Source: Atherinomorus stipes (taxonomy: Eukaryota; Chordata; Actinopteri; Atheriniformes; Atherinidae). From it: 64,000 nucleotides of DNA. The notes beneath the pieces are model-generated. The model was not told where the DNA came from. It did no database searches and worked only from the letters and a program-made list of their open reading frames with translations. The translations under genes were made by a program, and so were the position numbers. How positions within the stretch are numbered: the first letter of the stretch is position 1; every line of letters begins with the position of its first letter. Shown one piece after another: positions 1 to 62,789 of this stretch. The stretch spans positions 58,103 to 122,102 of the forward strand of contig JALJCO010001370.1 in NCBI GenBank assembly GCA_023101725.1. Direction: 5' to 3'.

Positions 1-53
1 TCAGACCCCAACATTTATATGGGAATGAAGGAAAGCAGGAGGGCAGACACCAT

Positions 54-218
54 CAGGGTTCTTGCAGGCTTTTAAAGAGTCTGAAATTCTCAACTTTAAA
101 TTTAAGGCCTTAAAAGATCTTAAAAACAGTCAGCTTTTTATCCAATGTTTTAGATTTGATTTAGACTAGTCTTTTTTTGTCTTGCTTGTACTCTTTCCTG
201 AGAACCGTTGGCCACACA
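54..218. repeat. Fragment of dispersed repeat family F
   Basis: The segment begins with CAGGGTTCTTGCAGG and continues with a characteristic text about 'ttaaatttaaggcc' and 'gatttagactagtc'. The same text recurs at 9842-10010, 12041-12095 plus 12890-13000, and 41255-41405. The fuller copy at 9842-11032 has matching inverted ends, so this is an old DNA-transposon relic. It is cut off at its right side by the MITE that starts at 221. Confidence 0.6.
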
Positions 219-220
219 TA

Positions 221-727
221 CAGTCGTCCTCAGAGTTATTCATCCCCTCCAATTACAGAAGGAAAAAAATCAGCTGTCAGTGAAATAAGTTTAAATTTAC
301 AAAAGTAATAATAAATAAAAATTCTGTGAAAATCATTATTGATTTTGAATTGTGGTTTGAAAGAAATATTAAAAACACATAAAAAAAAAAAACCCAAATA
401 AACAAGCATGATGGAGCTCCAAAGCTAAAATGTTGAGCAACACTTTGATACAATCACTGCAATCAGGTGTTTCCGTAACGTCCAATCAGACGTCTGCACC
501 TGTTGACAGGTATGTTGGTCCATGTTCATGGAAAAGATGCTCTAATGTGTCTGGGACTGTTTTGTTTGTTTGGAAAAAAACAGCCACAATTCAAAAGCAA
601 TATTTTATTTTACAAAATTATAATTTTGTGAATTTTCATTTATTATTAGTTTCTTGATATTTAAATTGCTGTTGTAAATTTAGCCTTTTCTTTAATTGGA
701 GAGTGTGAATAATTTTGAGGATGACTG
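221..727. mobile_element. Tc1/mariner-like MITE with 35-bp inverted ends
   Basis: The ends are imperfect inverted repeats of about 35 bp (CAGTCGTCCTCAGAG at the left, matched at the right by revcomp of ctgag-like 'aattttgaggatgactg'; about 29 of 35 positions agree). The element is flanked by TA on both sides (219-220 and 728-729), the target duplication of the Tc1/mariner superfamily. No transposase is encoded. Its core (the 'cagacgtctgcacctgttgacag' neighbourhood) recurs in reverse orientation in the element at 8586-9100 and in diverged form at 44621-45343. Confidence 0.8.
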
Positions 728-734
728 TAAAACC

Positions 735-832
735 ATACAGTCACTTTATTTATTTATTTATTTATTAAAGCGCTTTCACATCAACCACAGCTGAACGAGG
801 TGCTGTACATTCAAGGTAATTAAAAACGGAAG
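735..832. repeat. TTTA microsatellite and LINE/SINE-type 3' tail
   Basis: A short (ttta)n run is followed by the 'aaagcgctttcacatcaacc' type of sequence. Related text occurs at 23675-23740 and 56705-56780 and is typical of the 3' ends of fish non-LTR elements. Confidence 0.45.
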
Positions 833-1405
833 AAAGCTTGAATAAAGGACAAAGCTGGACTTCCAGGGTTTCTTTGACCTCTTTTTAATACACATATAAA
901 CATTTTTCCTCTTTATATTTGAAGAGTTCATTTGCAAAAACAGTCAACCACCATTTAGAAAAAATGGAGTTAAAGGTTGAATATGGAACATTTTTATTAA
1001 AAGCTATATTTTTTCAAAAATAATACCTCCACAGGTCGTTTGGGGGTGTACAGAATGAAAGTACAACATTTCCCAGAAAAATTATATTTAGCCTAAAAAT
1101 AATTATAAAATAATTTTTACGGGTTCGATAATGGCATTTTATTTACGTCTATAAGCCAATACACGCCGCCATTGCGGGTTGCCATATACGATCTCTGTGT
1201 GGAAACAATATTTCGGTCATAGTCAGGCTTGTACAGGGGAAAACCGTAGAGACGACCAGTGAAGCAGCTGCTTCAGAGCCCTGGAGATGTTGTTATCTGT
1301 TTCTGAGGAGGAGTGACCTGAGAAGAGCAAAACCTGGAGTAAATTTAGGTGAAGACTTCACTAAATGGACCCACATAAACGTTTTCCACGGAGAAAAACA
1401 CTGAA

Positions 1406-43229
<41,824 letters not shown>

Positions 43230-44400
43230 CAGGAGCTGCCCGGGTCTGCCAGCCGCAGCCATAGACTCAGCTACACAGGAGATGCCTTAGCCGGACTGTG
43301 GCCCCCCCCCCTGAGGCTGTCCAAGCACTGTGCACCGGCCAGCTCCGCGTGGCTGTTCGTGTCCGCCTCCAGCAGCAGAAAGACCCAAACCTATTTTTCT
43401 ATTTAAGAGTTTAAATCGCTGTCGGCTCTGCAGCGGCGGCGCTTCTTTTTCTTACTTTTATAAAGGTTGTTTTTGTTTGTTTTGACGCTTGAAATGGACA
43501 AACAGACCCTGAATGCTGCCTCATCTCCAACAACCAATGACACTGGATCCCGTTCGTGACTGTTCCCGCCATCGCTCAATGTGATCATCGCCTTTACTCA
43601 CGAAGCGTGCCGTCACACCCGTGGAAGGTGATGTAAAGGTGTCTGGTTGAATCCAGTCTGGACTCAGGCTCAACACCTGGAGTACCTCATTTCCTCACCT
43701 CTTTTCACCCCCCCCCCCCCCCCCCTCCCCCCTCCCCCCCACCAGCCGTGAATTTATTTAATAACATACATGTTTAAAAAACAAACTTTTTTTTCCTTTT
43801 TTTGTTTTGTTTTTTGAGAAAAACTTTTATCCTGTTGTTTTTTTGTTTGTTTTTCATAAATAATGCTGTTGTAAATTTTCTTTTATTTTCTTTTTGTAAG
43901 ATAGTGAATCAGTGGACTTTTCCTCAGGCTCTTTGGATTTATTATGACTCTACTTTCCCTATCAACTCAGGCTTTATGTCATTCTATGAGTGAGTTTCTT
44001 TTAATAGTTGTTTCATAATAATAATAATAATAATAATGCGCTCAGAATGTAACTTTTGGTAAAGGGAAAGTACTTTAACAATACTCAGTTTTCTTCCGTA
44101 GTACTTGTAGTTTAGCGTCGGTGTGCAGGAACAGATGTACAGACAACAGGAGCTTCCTGTTAGAATCAAAATAGACTTTTTTTCTTTACTTTTCTTTTGA
44201 TTTTTTTGATTTTTTTTCCATGTAGGCAATAATAATGTCAATGTTTCTATGCAGCCAAGTATATTTGTTGTGAACCACCAACTGAATGAAGTCACTGTTA
44301 TGGTTCAGACTTGTATATATTTCCTCTATATTTCCAAATGAATTTACACTGAAAGCGCATGAATTTTTATGAACTGTTTTATATAGTTGTTTATGAAACC

Positions 44401-44406
44401 ATTAAA
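44401..44406 (+). terminator. Candidate polyadenylation signal ATTAAA
   Basis: ATTAAA, followed by AAGCAGTCACTG, about 1.17 kb after the chd1 stop. Confidence 0.45.
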
Positions 44407-44517
44407 AGCAGTCACTGTACTCACTCGTACAAACGGTCAACGGATGTCTCTGATGCATCAGTGAAATATGCTGAGTCATGTTAATGTGTCGCAGGGGTTT
44501 TCTCTGCTCGGGTAAAA

Positions 44518-44523
44518 AATAAA
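44518..44523 (+). terminator. Candidate polyadenylation signal AATAAA
   Basis: Canonical AATAAA followed by T-rich sequence, about 1.3 kb after the chd1 stop. This is the better of the two candidates by hexamer. Confidence 0.5.
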
Positions 44524-44620
44524 GGGATTTATATCATTTCTACCACCGAGGGATGGAACATACTACAGTTTTCCTTTAGATACAGTACCATTATTTTTTT
44601 AGTACTTTTTCTTCAACATA

Positions 44621-45343
44621 CAGTCCTTAAAATTATTCATATCCTACAATTAAAGAAAATTGTTAATTCACAGTAGTAACTCATATAACAAAGAACAAAA
44701 AAAAAGTAATAATAAATAAAAATTTACAAAATTATAATATAGTGAAATACATTAATGCTAATGAAATGCAGTTGAAAAGTATGATTTAAAAAAAAAAAAA
44801 AAAACTGTCCCAGACATATTGGCACACCTTTCTCATGACCAGTGGAGCAACAGACCTGTCAACATGGTTGCTTACTTGGTTTATTTTTTGTTTTTAATAT
44901 TTCTTTTGAGCCACAATTAAATTTCATCATGAAGTTGAGGGGTGGGAAAAAATATTGATACACTAAAATATTGCAATAATTTCATATGCCAATTTTATAT
45001 CAATATTTTAAAATGTATCGATCTCTTTTACTAACAAAATCTCGTAAGATCTCGTTCTGTTACAAAATCTCGTGAAATTTCACAAAAACCTGCAAGATTT
45101 CGTGACACTATGAAATCTCGTGAGATTTCGTTAGTAAAACAGATCGATACCGTGTTTTTAAATAACAATATATTGGCATATGAATATATCGTGATATTTC
45201 AGTGTATCGATATTTTTTCCCAACCCTGATGATTTTCATAGAAATTTTTATGATTAATTTAGTCAATTTCAACTTACTTTGCTAACGAGTAAATTTTTTT
45301 TCTTGTTTATTAGGAGGGTATGAATAATTTTTCAGGACGACCG
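44621..45343. mobile_element. Tc1/mariner-like MITE interrupted by family A
   Basis: Ends CAGTCCTTAAAATTATTCAT and (inverse) TATGAATAATTTTTCAGGACG, with TA on both flanks. It is the same family as 221-727, sharing 'gaccagtggagcaacag'-type core text. A family A copy (44939-45228) is inserted in its middle. Confidence 0.75.
44939..45228. mobile_element. Family A MITE, decayed motifs
   Basis: Arms gggtgggaaaaaatattga and atcgatattttttcccaacc. The core CGs have largely decayed (TCTCGTAAGA, TCTCGTGAGA), the pattern expected from CpG methylation and deamination. Confidence 0.75.
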
Positions 45344-45663
45344 TATTTTTTCCCCTTTAAGGAAAATCACATGATTACACACTTTGCATTAGGGATGCAA
45401 ATATGGGTGATATGGACTAAAAATGTATCACGATAATTTCTGGTTTTTTATCATGGTAACGATAGTTGACAATAAAAATTGTCAACCAGGGATGCACAAT
45501 ATAATCGGCCCCCCATCAGTATCGGCCTATAATGGCCTTAAAACTGAATATCAGACATCGGCCATCACACTGATATTTACCCAATAAGCCCTGTTTCTAA
45601 AGTCTAAAAAAAAAACTTCTTCAAAAATTATTTTTTACAGTCTTTAAAACTTCTAAAGACTTG

Positions 45664-45826
45664 GGGTGGGAAAAAATATCGATACACTGAAAAATTGCGA
45701 TATTTTCATATGCTGATAAGTAAGATAGATCCATACCACATTTTTAAATATCGATTTGATATTGGCATATGAAAATATTGCGATATTTCAGTGTATCAAT
45801 AATTTTTCCCATCCCTATTTTTTAAA
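45664..45826. mobile_element. Family A copy, internally deleted
   Basis: Both arms are present (ATATCGATACACTG ... CAGTGTATCAATAA), but the central TCTCGCGAGA region is missing. Confidence 0.7.
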
Positions 45827-45912
45827 GCGTCGGAAACGGATAACAAAACTGCCATGTGCAATGACTGCTTATTTTTTTCAGCTTTAATATCAGTATCAAT
45901 ATCGGTTATCGG

Positions 45913-46821
45913 CAGTGTTGTATAAAGTACCCAAAAGCCATACTTGAGTAAAAGTAAAAGTACCTTACTGGAAAATTACCCAAGTAAAAGTGAAAGTCAC
46001 CTGCTAAAATATTACTTGAGTAAAAGTAAAAAAGTAGCTTGTATTTACTGTACTTAAGTATCAAAAGTAAAAAGTACCGTTATTAAAACGCAATCAGAAA
46101 TTTGAGTTTAACATTTTCTTTATTTCTGTTTAATTTAGTTTTTAAGTTTTAATTTGCAAAGTGTAAAGAAGTTTCAATACCTCCAACGATATAGAAAAAT
46201 ACTGTACACACAAATATCCTTACAGACCTACATGCATGCCTACCAACATTCATACCCACGTGCATTCAATATAAAATCATTCCTAATAAACTCTTGGTGC
46301 TCTGAGGTGATGCAAACAAACAAAAAACTTGATTGGATGAACTTTAACATGACTGCAGTGTGACAGCACATGAACTGTCCATCCAGTCGTTACTGAACCC
46401 TGAAAAACTTTTTGTTCAACCTCAAAAGAAGTTGTTTCTCAAAATGGTGAGAACTCAGTCTCACTCTTCTTGGACTGAAGACCAGACCAGTGATGCTGAA
46501 CAGCCGTTCACCTGCTGCTGAGGCAGGTAAAGGTGTGTTTAGCTTCAGAGACGGCTGCACAAGGCTGCTACCAGCTACTAGTCCCACTACAACAAAACAA
46601 AGATTGTCCATTGGCTATTATGTTCCTTGTTATTTTGTAACGAGTAACTAATTTGCTCAGGTAAATGTAATGGAGTAAAAGTATTGATTTTTCTCGCAAA
46701 ATGTAGTGAAGTAAAAGTAAAAGTCATCAGAAATAGAAGTAGTAAAGTAAAGTACAGATATGAAAAAATACTACCTAAGTAAAGTAACGAAGTATTTTTA
46801 CTTAGTTACTATACAACACTG
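45913..46821 (-). mobile_element. hAT element with transposase C-terminus relic
   Basis: Ends CAGTGTTGTATAAAGTAC and GTTACTATACAACACTG are inverse. On the minus strand, 46611-46390 encodes ERLFSITGLVFSPRRVRLSS then HHFEKQLLLRLNK, the characteristic C-terminal dimerisation region of hAT transposases. The rest of the transposase has been deleted, so this is a non-autonomous deletion derivative. Confidence 0.8.
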
Positions 46822-47349
46822 GTTAAAAATATCGGCATATCGGATATTGGCCAAAATTCCCATATCATGCATCCCTAAAAATAATACTAGAAACCAAACT
46901 ACATCAATTAAGTTCAAGTAGTAAACCTGAACTGCAAAACTGTGGTAACACCAAACAAACAAGTCTGAAATATGACAACAAATTGACATTTATTCAAACG
47001 GTGCACAAGAAAAAAAAATACTTATTGATAACTGTAAATACAACCTGATAAATTGTATTTATCATGTTTAATGTGAGATGACAAATTATTACCATGGGGA
47101 ATTACTTTGACGATATATCGCACACAATAACATATCACCCATCCCTACTTTGTATATATCTTTATCGCAAGGGTGAAATGACAAATCACAACCTGAATGT
47201 AACTAAGGTGGTGAGTTACTTACAGAGATACTGTTGATCTAAGCCCAACCCAAGAAATTGGTAGAACATTTAAATTTCTTTTCAAATCTGAAGTCTTTAT
47301 TTGGCCGTTTAACAGAAAATAAACTGTTTGCATTTATGTTCCATCTACT

Positions 47350-47790
47350 ACCAGTGATGCAAAAAATTATCAGCCCGATACCGGTATTGGCCAATATTGA
47401 CTTTAAAAACTAAATACCCATATCAATCCAATATTGAATATTTTTTCTAATTTTCTTTGTTTATTTAATAGGCCCAGAGCATATAAAAAACAAAGAAACA
47501 CTTCTAAATACGCCAGATTTAACCAAAAAGCTAGTTTTCATCTGTTGTCCCTAGCCAGTACTTAAAAGGCTGCCTGAAATGAGGAAATACAGAAATATCA
47601 AATTATATATTAAACAGTTATCAATATAACTAACTGATATATAACAGCTGTTTGGTGGTGAACTTGTTTTTAATTCATGGGATAAGGGAACATCAGGTGA
47701 TGTCTCTGGCAACTACTGGATTTTATTTTGTATTTTAAAACATGACTTGACTCCACAAAGACCTTTGCAGATTAAACCACAGGTCTGCAC
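47350..47790. mobile_element. Diverged fragment with GATACCGGTATTGGCC text
   Basis: The segment starts 'gtgatgcaaaaaattatcagcccgatacc' and resembles the left side of a B-like MITE. Its right end is not identified, and the following element at 47795 may have split it. Confidence 0.35.
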
Positions 47791-47794
47791 CACA

Positions 47795-48133
47795 AATACT
47801 CAAATCTTAGCAAGTATATTTTTCTAATTTCTAGTCAAAATATCTCATCACACTCAAGACATAATTACTTAGAGAGACATTCATTGATATAAGAACTGGT
47901 TTTAAGACGATGCATCTTATGATCAAGATAATTTTACTTGTTTCATTGGCAGAATTTCAGTTCAAAAAACAAAATCTTGGCCACTTTGAAAATAAAATAT
48001 AAGATTTCTCGAAATAAGATGCATTAAAATCCTTAAAATAAGATCTTATATCTCACTGAAATCTTTCTCTTTAGGTGATTTTGACTAGAAATTTGAAAAA
48101 TATACTTGCTAAGATTTGAGTTTTTGCAGTGTT
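47795..48133. mobile_element. Foldback MITE with CACTGCAAAAACTC-type ends
   Basis: 'AATACTCAAATCTTAGCAAG' at left is inverse to 'CTTGCTAAGATTTGAGTTTT' at right. It is the same family as 26535-26842. Confidence 0.75.
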
Positions 48134-48633
48134 GAACAGTTTTCAGTGGATACACTTTGTTGTTTGAATGGATTTTTGTCGGTTGCTGTTGTTATTTATA
48201 GCATTGGTTATCGGTGGAAATGTTTCTTACCGTGTTCATCCACACAGACAGACGCCTCCCCGGCTGAGGCTCGAACCAGCAACCTTCTTGTGTGAATGTA
48301 AACATTCAGCTGCAAACCAGCAACAAGGAACTTGTCCCTGTCTAGAAGAAATGCAGGCCGTGTCCAGGGCAGGTTCACTTCTACGCTGATGACACTGTGA
48401 CGTACCGCTGAGCCCCGCTCCAGGCTACTTGCCCAGTTACAGTTGTTTACAGGCTTTTAACACAGTTCAGCAAAACCAGGCGGTGTAGATTAAGTCGTGA
48501 TTTATGTCAGATACTCAGGTCAGGACTGAAAAACCTGCTCCTGACTGTCTCTTCTCAGGATTCAGAGACGGAGGTTGTATCATACATACCCAGTTTGGTC
48601 CTGATCAGGGCTAATCTCAGACCCTCTGGCAAG

Positions 48634-48910
48634 TAGGGCTGGACAAGGAAAAAATATCGATACACTGAAATATTGCAATAGTTTTATATGCCGATTTCAT
48701 ATCGATATTTAAAAACGCAATATTGATCTATTTTACCCAAAAAAATCTCATGAGATTTCATTATTCTCACAAAATATCACAAGATTTGATTAAATCTTGC
48801 GAGATTTCATTTGCAAAATAAATCGATGCGTCTGCATTTCTAACTATCAATATATCAGCATATGAAAATATCGTGATATTTCAGTGTATCAATATTTTTT
48901 CCCACCCCTA
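48634..48910. mobile_element. Family A MITE with perfect 8-bp target duplication
   Basis: Ends TAGGGCTGGACAAGG and TTTTCCCACCCCTA. The octamer CTGGCAAG is exactly repeated at 48626-48633 and 48911-48918. It has 277 bp and a CG-decayed core. Confidence 0.9.
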
Positions 48911-49140
48911 CTGGCAAGATGGTGGTCATGTAGCTGAATTTGAACTAGAGTTGATCTGATACAGATACCAGTATCAGAAATGTCTCTGATACTGCCAAAA
49001 ATGCTGGTATCGGTATCGGCGAGTACTTCAGTTCAGTTCATACATATACAGGTACTACCCCAAAATAAAAATATCCTGAAAAAGTTCATTTATTTCTGTA
49101 ATTCAACTTAAAAGGTCCAATTTACATATTGTATAGATAA

Positions 49141-49401
49141 TAGGGCTGGGAAAAAAAAATCGATACACTGAAATATCACAATATTTTCATATGCAGATTT
49201 CATATATAGATTCAAAAATGCAATATTGATCTATTTTACCGATGAAATCTCACGAGATTCCACGAAAACCCGCGTGATTTCCTGACTAAACATCGAAATC
49301 TCGCGTGATTTCATTAGTAAAGTAGATTTTTACATATCGATATGATATCAGCATATGAAAATATCGCGATATTTCAGTGTATTGATTTTTTCCCAGCTCT
49401 A
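49141..49401. mobile_element. Family A MITE with perfect 8-bp target duplication
   Basis: Ends TAGGGCTGGGAAAAA and TTTTTCCCAGCTCTA. The octamer ATAGATAA is exactly repeated at 49133-49140 and 49402-49409. It has 261 bp, and its core keeps partially decayed motifs (TCTCGCGTGA). Confidence 0.92.
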
Positions 49402-49649
49402 ATAGATAAATAACAAAGCAATATATTTCAAGCTTTTATTTGTGTGAATGTTGCTAATTAGGACTTGCAGCTTAAGAAAACCTCAAATTCAAAAACTTAA
49501 AATCAGAGTGTTTGATTCCAGGCCTCTTTGCTGCATATCATCCCCTACTCTCTCTCTCTCTGACCTTGTTTCCTGTCAATCCACAGTGATATAAAGACCA
49601 CTAGCCCCCCCCCCCCAAAAAAAAAAAAATCTAAATAAGACCTCAGAGA

Positions 49650-50036
49650 TTTTCTTTATTGACCTCCTAAGTGCTCATTTAGTAACACTGGAGCATCAGT
49701 TACAGTAAAACTAGTGTACAATGAGGTCATAAATAAATGTTAATAGTTTGTTTTCCTTGAAACGGGCTGAAAGGATGAATAATCACCAAAAGGCTGAGAT
49801 CATTTGTTTTTATTTGGTTGGTGAAGCGTACAGGACCGGGCTGCATACCCAAGAGCACTTAAAGGATGAAGCTACACTGAGCTGAACAAACGTGGAGATT
49901 TTAACCGTGATGTGTGACATGACATACAGCTGGCACAGAGCTTAAGGTTGCATACTCAACCTGATTACAGAAAAACTAACATTCAAGGCCTCATTCCCCC
50001 CCCCCAGCACACCAGCTCCGAGGTCACGCCTCGTCC
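49650..50036 (-). other. reep5: reep5 3' untranslated region (inferred)
   Basis: Minus-strand AATAAA hexamers occur at 49809-49814 and 49655-49660, about 225 and 380 bp after the stop. The end is inferred from these only. Confidence 0.45.
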
Positions 50037-59790
<9,754 letters not shown>

Positions 59791-60058
59791 AGCGATGGTT
59801 CCTGACCTCTGGTGGAGAGTTAACGCTGGTTTCTCTCATCTTTGCTTTTTATTTAATAGAACAGCATCAGTTTTAATCAGAAATATGAAACATTAATCAC
59901 TTTAAATCACTTTTAACCCTTAAATCCCCCTTTTCATGATTCAACACCATGTGACGTAAAACACAAGAAATTCATCTATTTTCTATCATGCAGACTGGAT
60001 TATTTATGGTTTGATTACTGAATCCTGGCAACAGTTTGGCAGATAAATTTATTTATGT

Positions 60059-62009
60059 TAGGGATTGACCGATACAGAATTTTAGGGCTGATACAGATAT
60101 TTGAGGGCAGTATTTGGGGCTGAAACTCAGGGGGGCCTTCAGAGATTTTTTTTAGGGGTGATCAGAGAAAACAGCAGGGTGGTCAAGGGTTATTAAAGGA
60201 TAACTTTTGTTTCTTTCAACCTGGACTTTATTTCTAGGAATTGATACATGTACTTACTCACCAGTAACATTTCTGCATCACTCTGACTCCTTTGGACGCT
60301 GCTGTATTCAGATTAGTCGTAGATCTGCGTACATCCATATAATGGACGTGAAGCGGGCAGAATGAGTGGGCCTCTATATGATATGAGGCATTATCTGCAG
60401 CAAACCTCCTTACTTTCACTAACACACTGCAAAATCTCACATTTTACCAAATATATTTTTCTAATTTCTAGTCAAAATATTTCATTACAGTCAAAATAGA
60501 TATATATTAAAAATATATTTAATAATATATATATATAAAAATCAGTGAGATATAAGAACTTTTTTTTAAAGGAACAGTTCACCCTCGGAATGATGTAACC
60601 TTATTTTCCACTTACCCTCATGGTGAGCAAGACTCTGCAGCACTTTTTTAATATCTCAAATGCAGCCAGAGATCAGGAAGGCTTCTCGTTCCCCCCAACT
60701 TTCATATAATGGAGTTCGCCGGGGCCCGAGCCAAAAAGGTCCATAAAAGTCCACAAAAACTTGTCAGTATTCCTCCATACTGCTCGTCCAATGTAATCCA
60801 AGTGTCCTGGGTGGGTAGCGTCCACTGGAAACCAAATCATTTAGTATATTTTTAGAGCCTAAACAGTACTACATCAGTACTACATCGCATCTCCTGTGAG
60901 CACACCGATGCACGTTCACGAAACTACGGAAGCCGCACCAGACAATATCACTCGTTCTCCTTTTCTTTCTTTCTTTGGTTTAAATCAATATCCAACCCCT
61001 CTTGGATCCTCTTGTGTTTGTCCCGGTTTGTCTGCAGCTCTGTCGCTCTTAGCACAAAGTAAACAGCGAATTTCTTCTTCTACGCTTGCATTATCGGCTG
61101 AGTAGGCTCTGAATGCCCAAGTTTCCGTAGTTTTGTGAACCCGCATATGCACGCTTCGTGAAAGTAAGATGTAGTACTGTTTAGGCTCTAAAAATATAGT
61201 AAATGATGTAGTTTCAGTTAAATTCTGGACGCTACCCACTCAGGACACATGGATTACATTGGACGAGAGTATGGAGGAATATTAACAAGTTTGTGGACTT
61301 TTTGGACCTTTGTCGTCTGGCGAATTATTTTATGAAAGTGGGGGAAACGAGAAGCCTTCCTGATCGCCGGTGCATTTGAGATATTAAAAAGTGTAGAGTT
61401 TTACATGAGGGGAAGTGGAAAATAAAGTTACATTTTGTTGGTGTTTTTTAGAGTGGTAAGATTTTTTTTTTTTGTTGTAATAAGAGTTAGTGTGTCACAA
61501 AAAATGATTCACTATGACGACCTCACCCACACTGGAAACTGTCACTGAATACGCCCAGTTTCCTATTTTAGTGAACAAATAAACAGGGGTAGTGAGGTGT
61601 CGGCCCAATGAGGGCGGAGTAGATGCTAATGTGAAATGGGCAATAGAAACTGGTTGGGGTAGTTCTGGGTGGCACCTTCCTGGATGAATTTGCATAAGAG
61701 AGAGAGGGAGAGATTAGGTGTGACAGACCTGTGGGGGACTACAGCGAAAGAGCAATGGCAAAAAAATGGTAGGTCTGGTGTAATATTTTTGATTTATTTT
61801 ATTTTTACTAGCTTATAAAGATTTTGACATTCAAATATAGCAAACCTGCAAAAGTTGATATAAATAAAAAAATATCACTTTTGCTGGGGTGGCCAGCTTT
61901 TTGTTCAGTGTGGGTATCAGCCAGTACACACTAAGTACTGGCCGATACCAGCAAAAACCGCAAATATCAAACTAAGATATTGGCTGGGCAATGTATCAGT
62001 CATTCCTTA
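60059..62009. mobile_element. AGGGATTGACCGATAC-end element containing a long foldback element
   Basis: The left end AGGGATTGACCGATACA is inverse to TGTATCAGTCATTCCT at the right end. It contains a half copy of the CACTGCAAAA family (60424-60545) and the foldback element at 60570-61455, so it is a nested insertion. Confidence 0.6.
60570..61455. mobile_element. Foldback element with inverted arms of about 350 bp
   Basis: The left arm (CAGTTCACCCTCGGAATGAT, CCACTTACCCTCATG, GATCAGGAAGGCTTCTCG, CTCCATACTGCTCGTCCAAT, CTAAACAGTACTACATC) reappears inverted in the right arm ending at 61455. The 200-bp loop is non-coding. Arms this long make a strong hairpin if transcribed. Confidence 0.75.
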
Positions 62010-62789
62010 ACTTATATGGATTATTAGTTTCTGCTCTAATAATTCCATTTAACATCCTTCAGCACAAAAATGTGCTTTTAAAAAACAAACTGAAAAATTC
62101 TTCATTTTTAATCTTCTTCTGTTTTTATTTTTATTTTCTAAAGCAGCATCAGTCCTAATCATACATATCAAACACTGATCACTTTTGAAGTTTTTGTTAT
62201 GTTGTTGCACCATTTTATGGTCTAAAATACACAATTATTTCATGCAAAGTGGATAGTTTATTTGATCATTGCAGCCTGCTATATGTAAAAGTTTACCAAC
62301 AACATTTATTCATTTACATTATTCTTTGCTCAATATCAAACAATCCCATTATGCACCCCTCTGCCCCAAAAATGCGCTTATAAAAGTTATAAACATGAAA
62401 TCAAGAACCTTTTTTTCCATATTTATTTCTAGACATCAGTCCTAACCATCCATATCAAATATTAATTGCTTTATTTTTGTTTTTAATCTAACTCTGGTTT
62501 GTATTGCACAATAAATGATTTAATCTCATTATACTTCATGCAAACTGGATAATTTGTGTTTTGATTACTGCAGCCTGGAAAAAGCAACTACATTTTTAAA
62601 TGCATTATCATTTTTTACTCAATATCAAATAATTCCATTAAGCACCCTTCAGCACAAAAATGCACTCATTAAAAAATCTAGCTATAAGACAATTATTACA
62701 GATTTTTTATTTTCATTTTTTAAACAGCATCAGTCTAATCAACCATATCAAATCATTATTTTTGAAAAACAGCCGAATATTTGGTAATA

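Larger units (their letters stand above)
43230..44545 (+). other. chd1: chd1 3' untranslated region
   Basis: Sequence after the stop contains a C-rich run (43709-43745), T-rich and TTTTGTAAG-like text and (AAT)n at 44018-44038. Candidate polyadenylation signals occur at 44401 and 44518. No further open frame resembles a protein. The 3' end is inferred from these signals only. Confidence 0.6.
45488..46877. mobile_element. Family B MITE (nested)
   Basis: It starts AGGGATGCACAATATAATCG and ends ...ATCATGCATCCCTA. Family A is at 45664-45826 and a CAGTGTTG-ended element at 45913-46821; both interrupt recognisable B text. Confidence 0.75.
45390..47147. mobile_element. Family C MITE containing nested B, A and hAT elements
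   Basis: Family C ends (TAGGGATG ... CATCCCTA) with flanking octamers CTTTGCAT and CTTTGTAT (one mismatch). Family C text breaks at about 45487 and resumes at 46878 ('aaataatactagaaacc') around a family B element, which itself holds a family A copy and a 909-bp hAT element. Confidence 0.75.
59845..62785. repeat. About 300-bp imperfect tandem repeat, split by nested transposons
   Basis: Units share 'gcatcagtcctaatcat...atcaaacactgatcac' and 'catgcaaactggata' and 'ttccattaagcacccttcagcacaaaaatgc'. Copies start near 62043, 62345 and 62634 (period about 300). A further copy at 59845-60055 precedes the insertion at about 60059-62009. Confidence 0.65.

Noticed and set aside
48168..48389. 73-codon plus-strand frame with a hydrophobic, signal-like start
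   Set aside because: It lies in repeat-rich intergenic DNA, has no splice continuation and no family resemblance.
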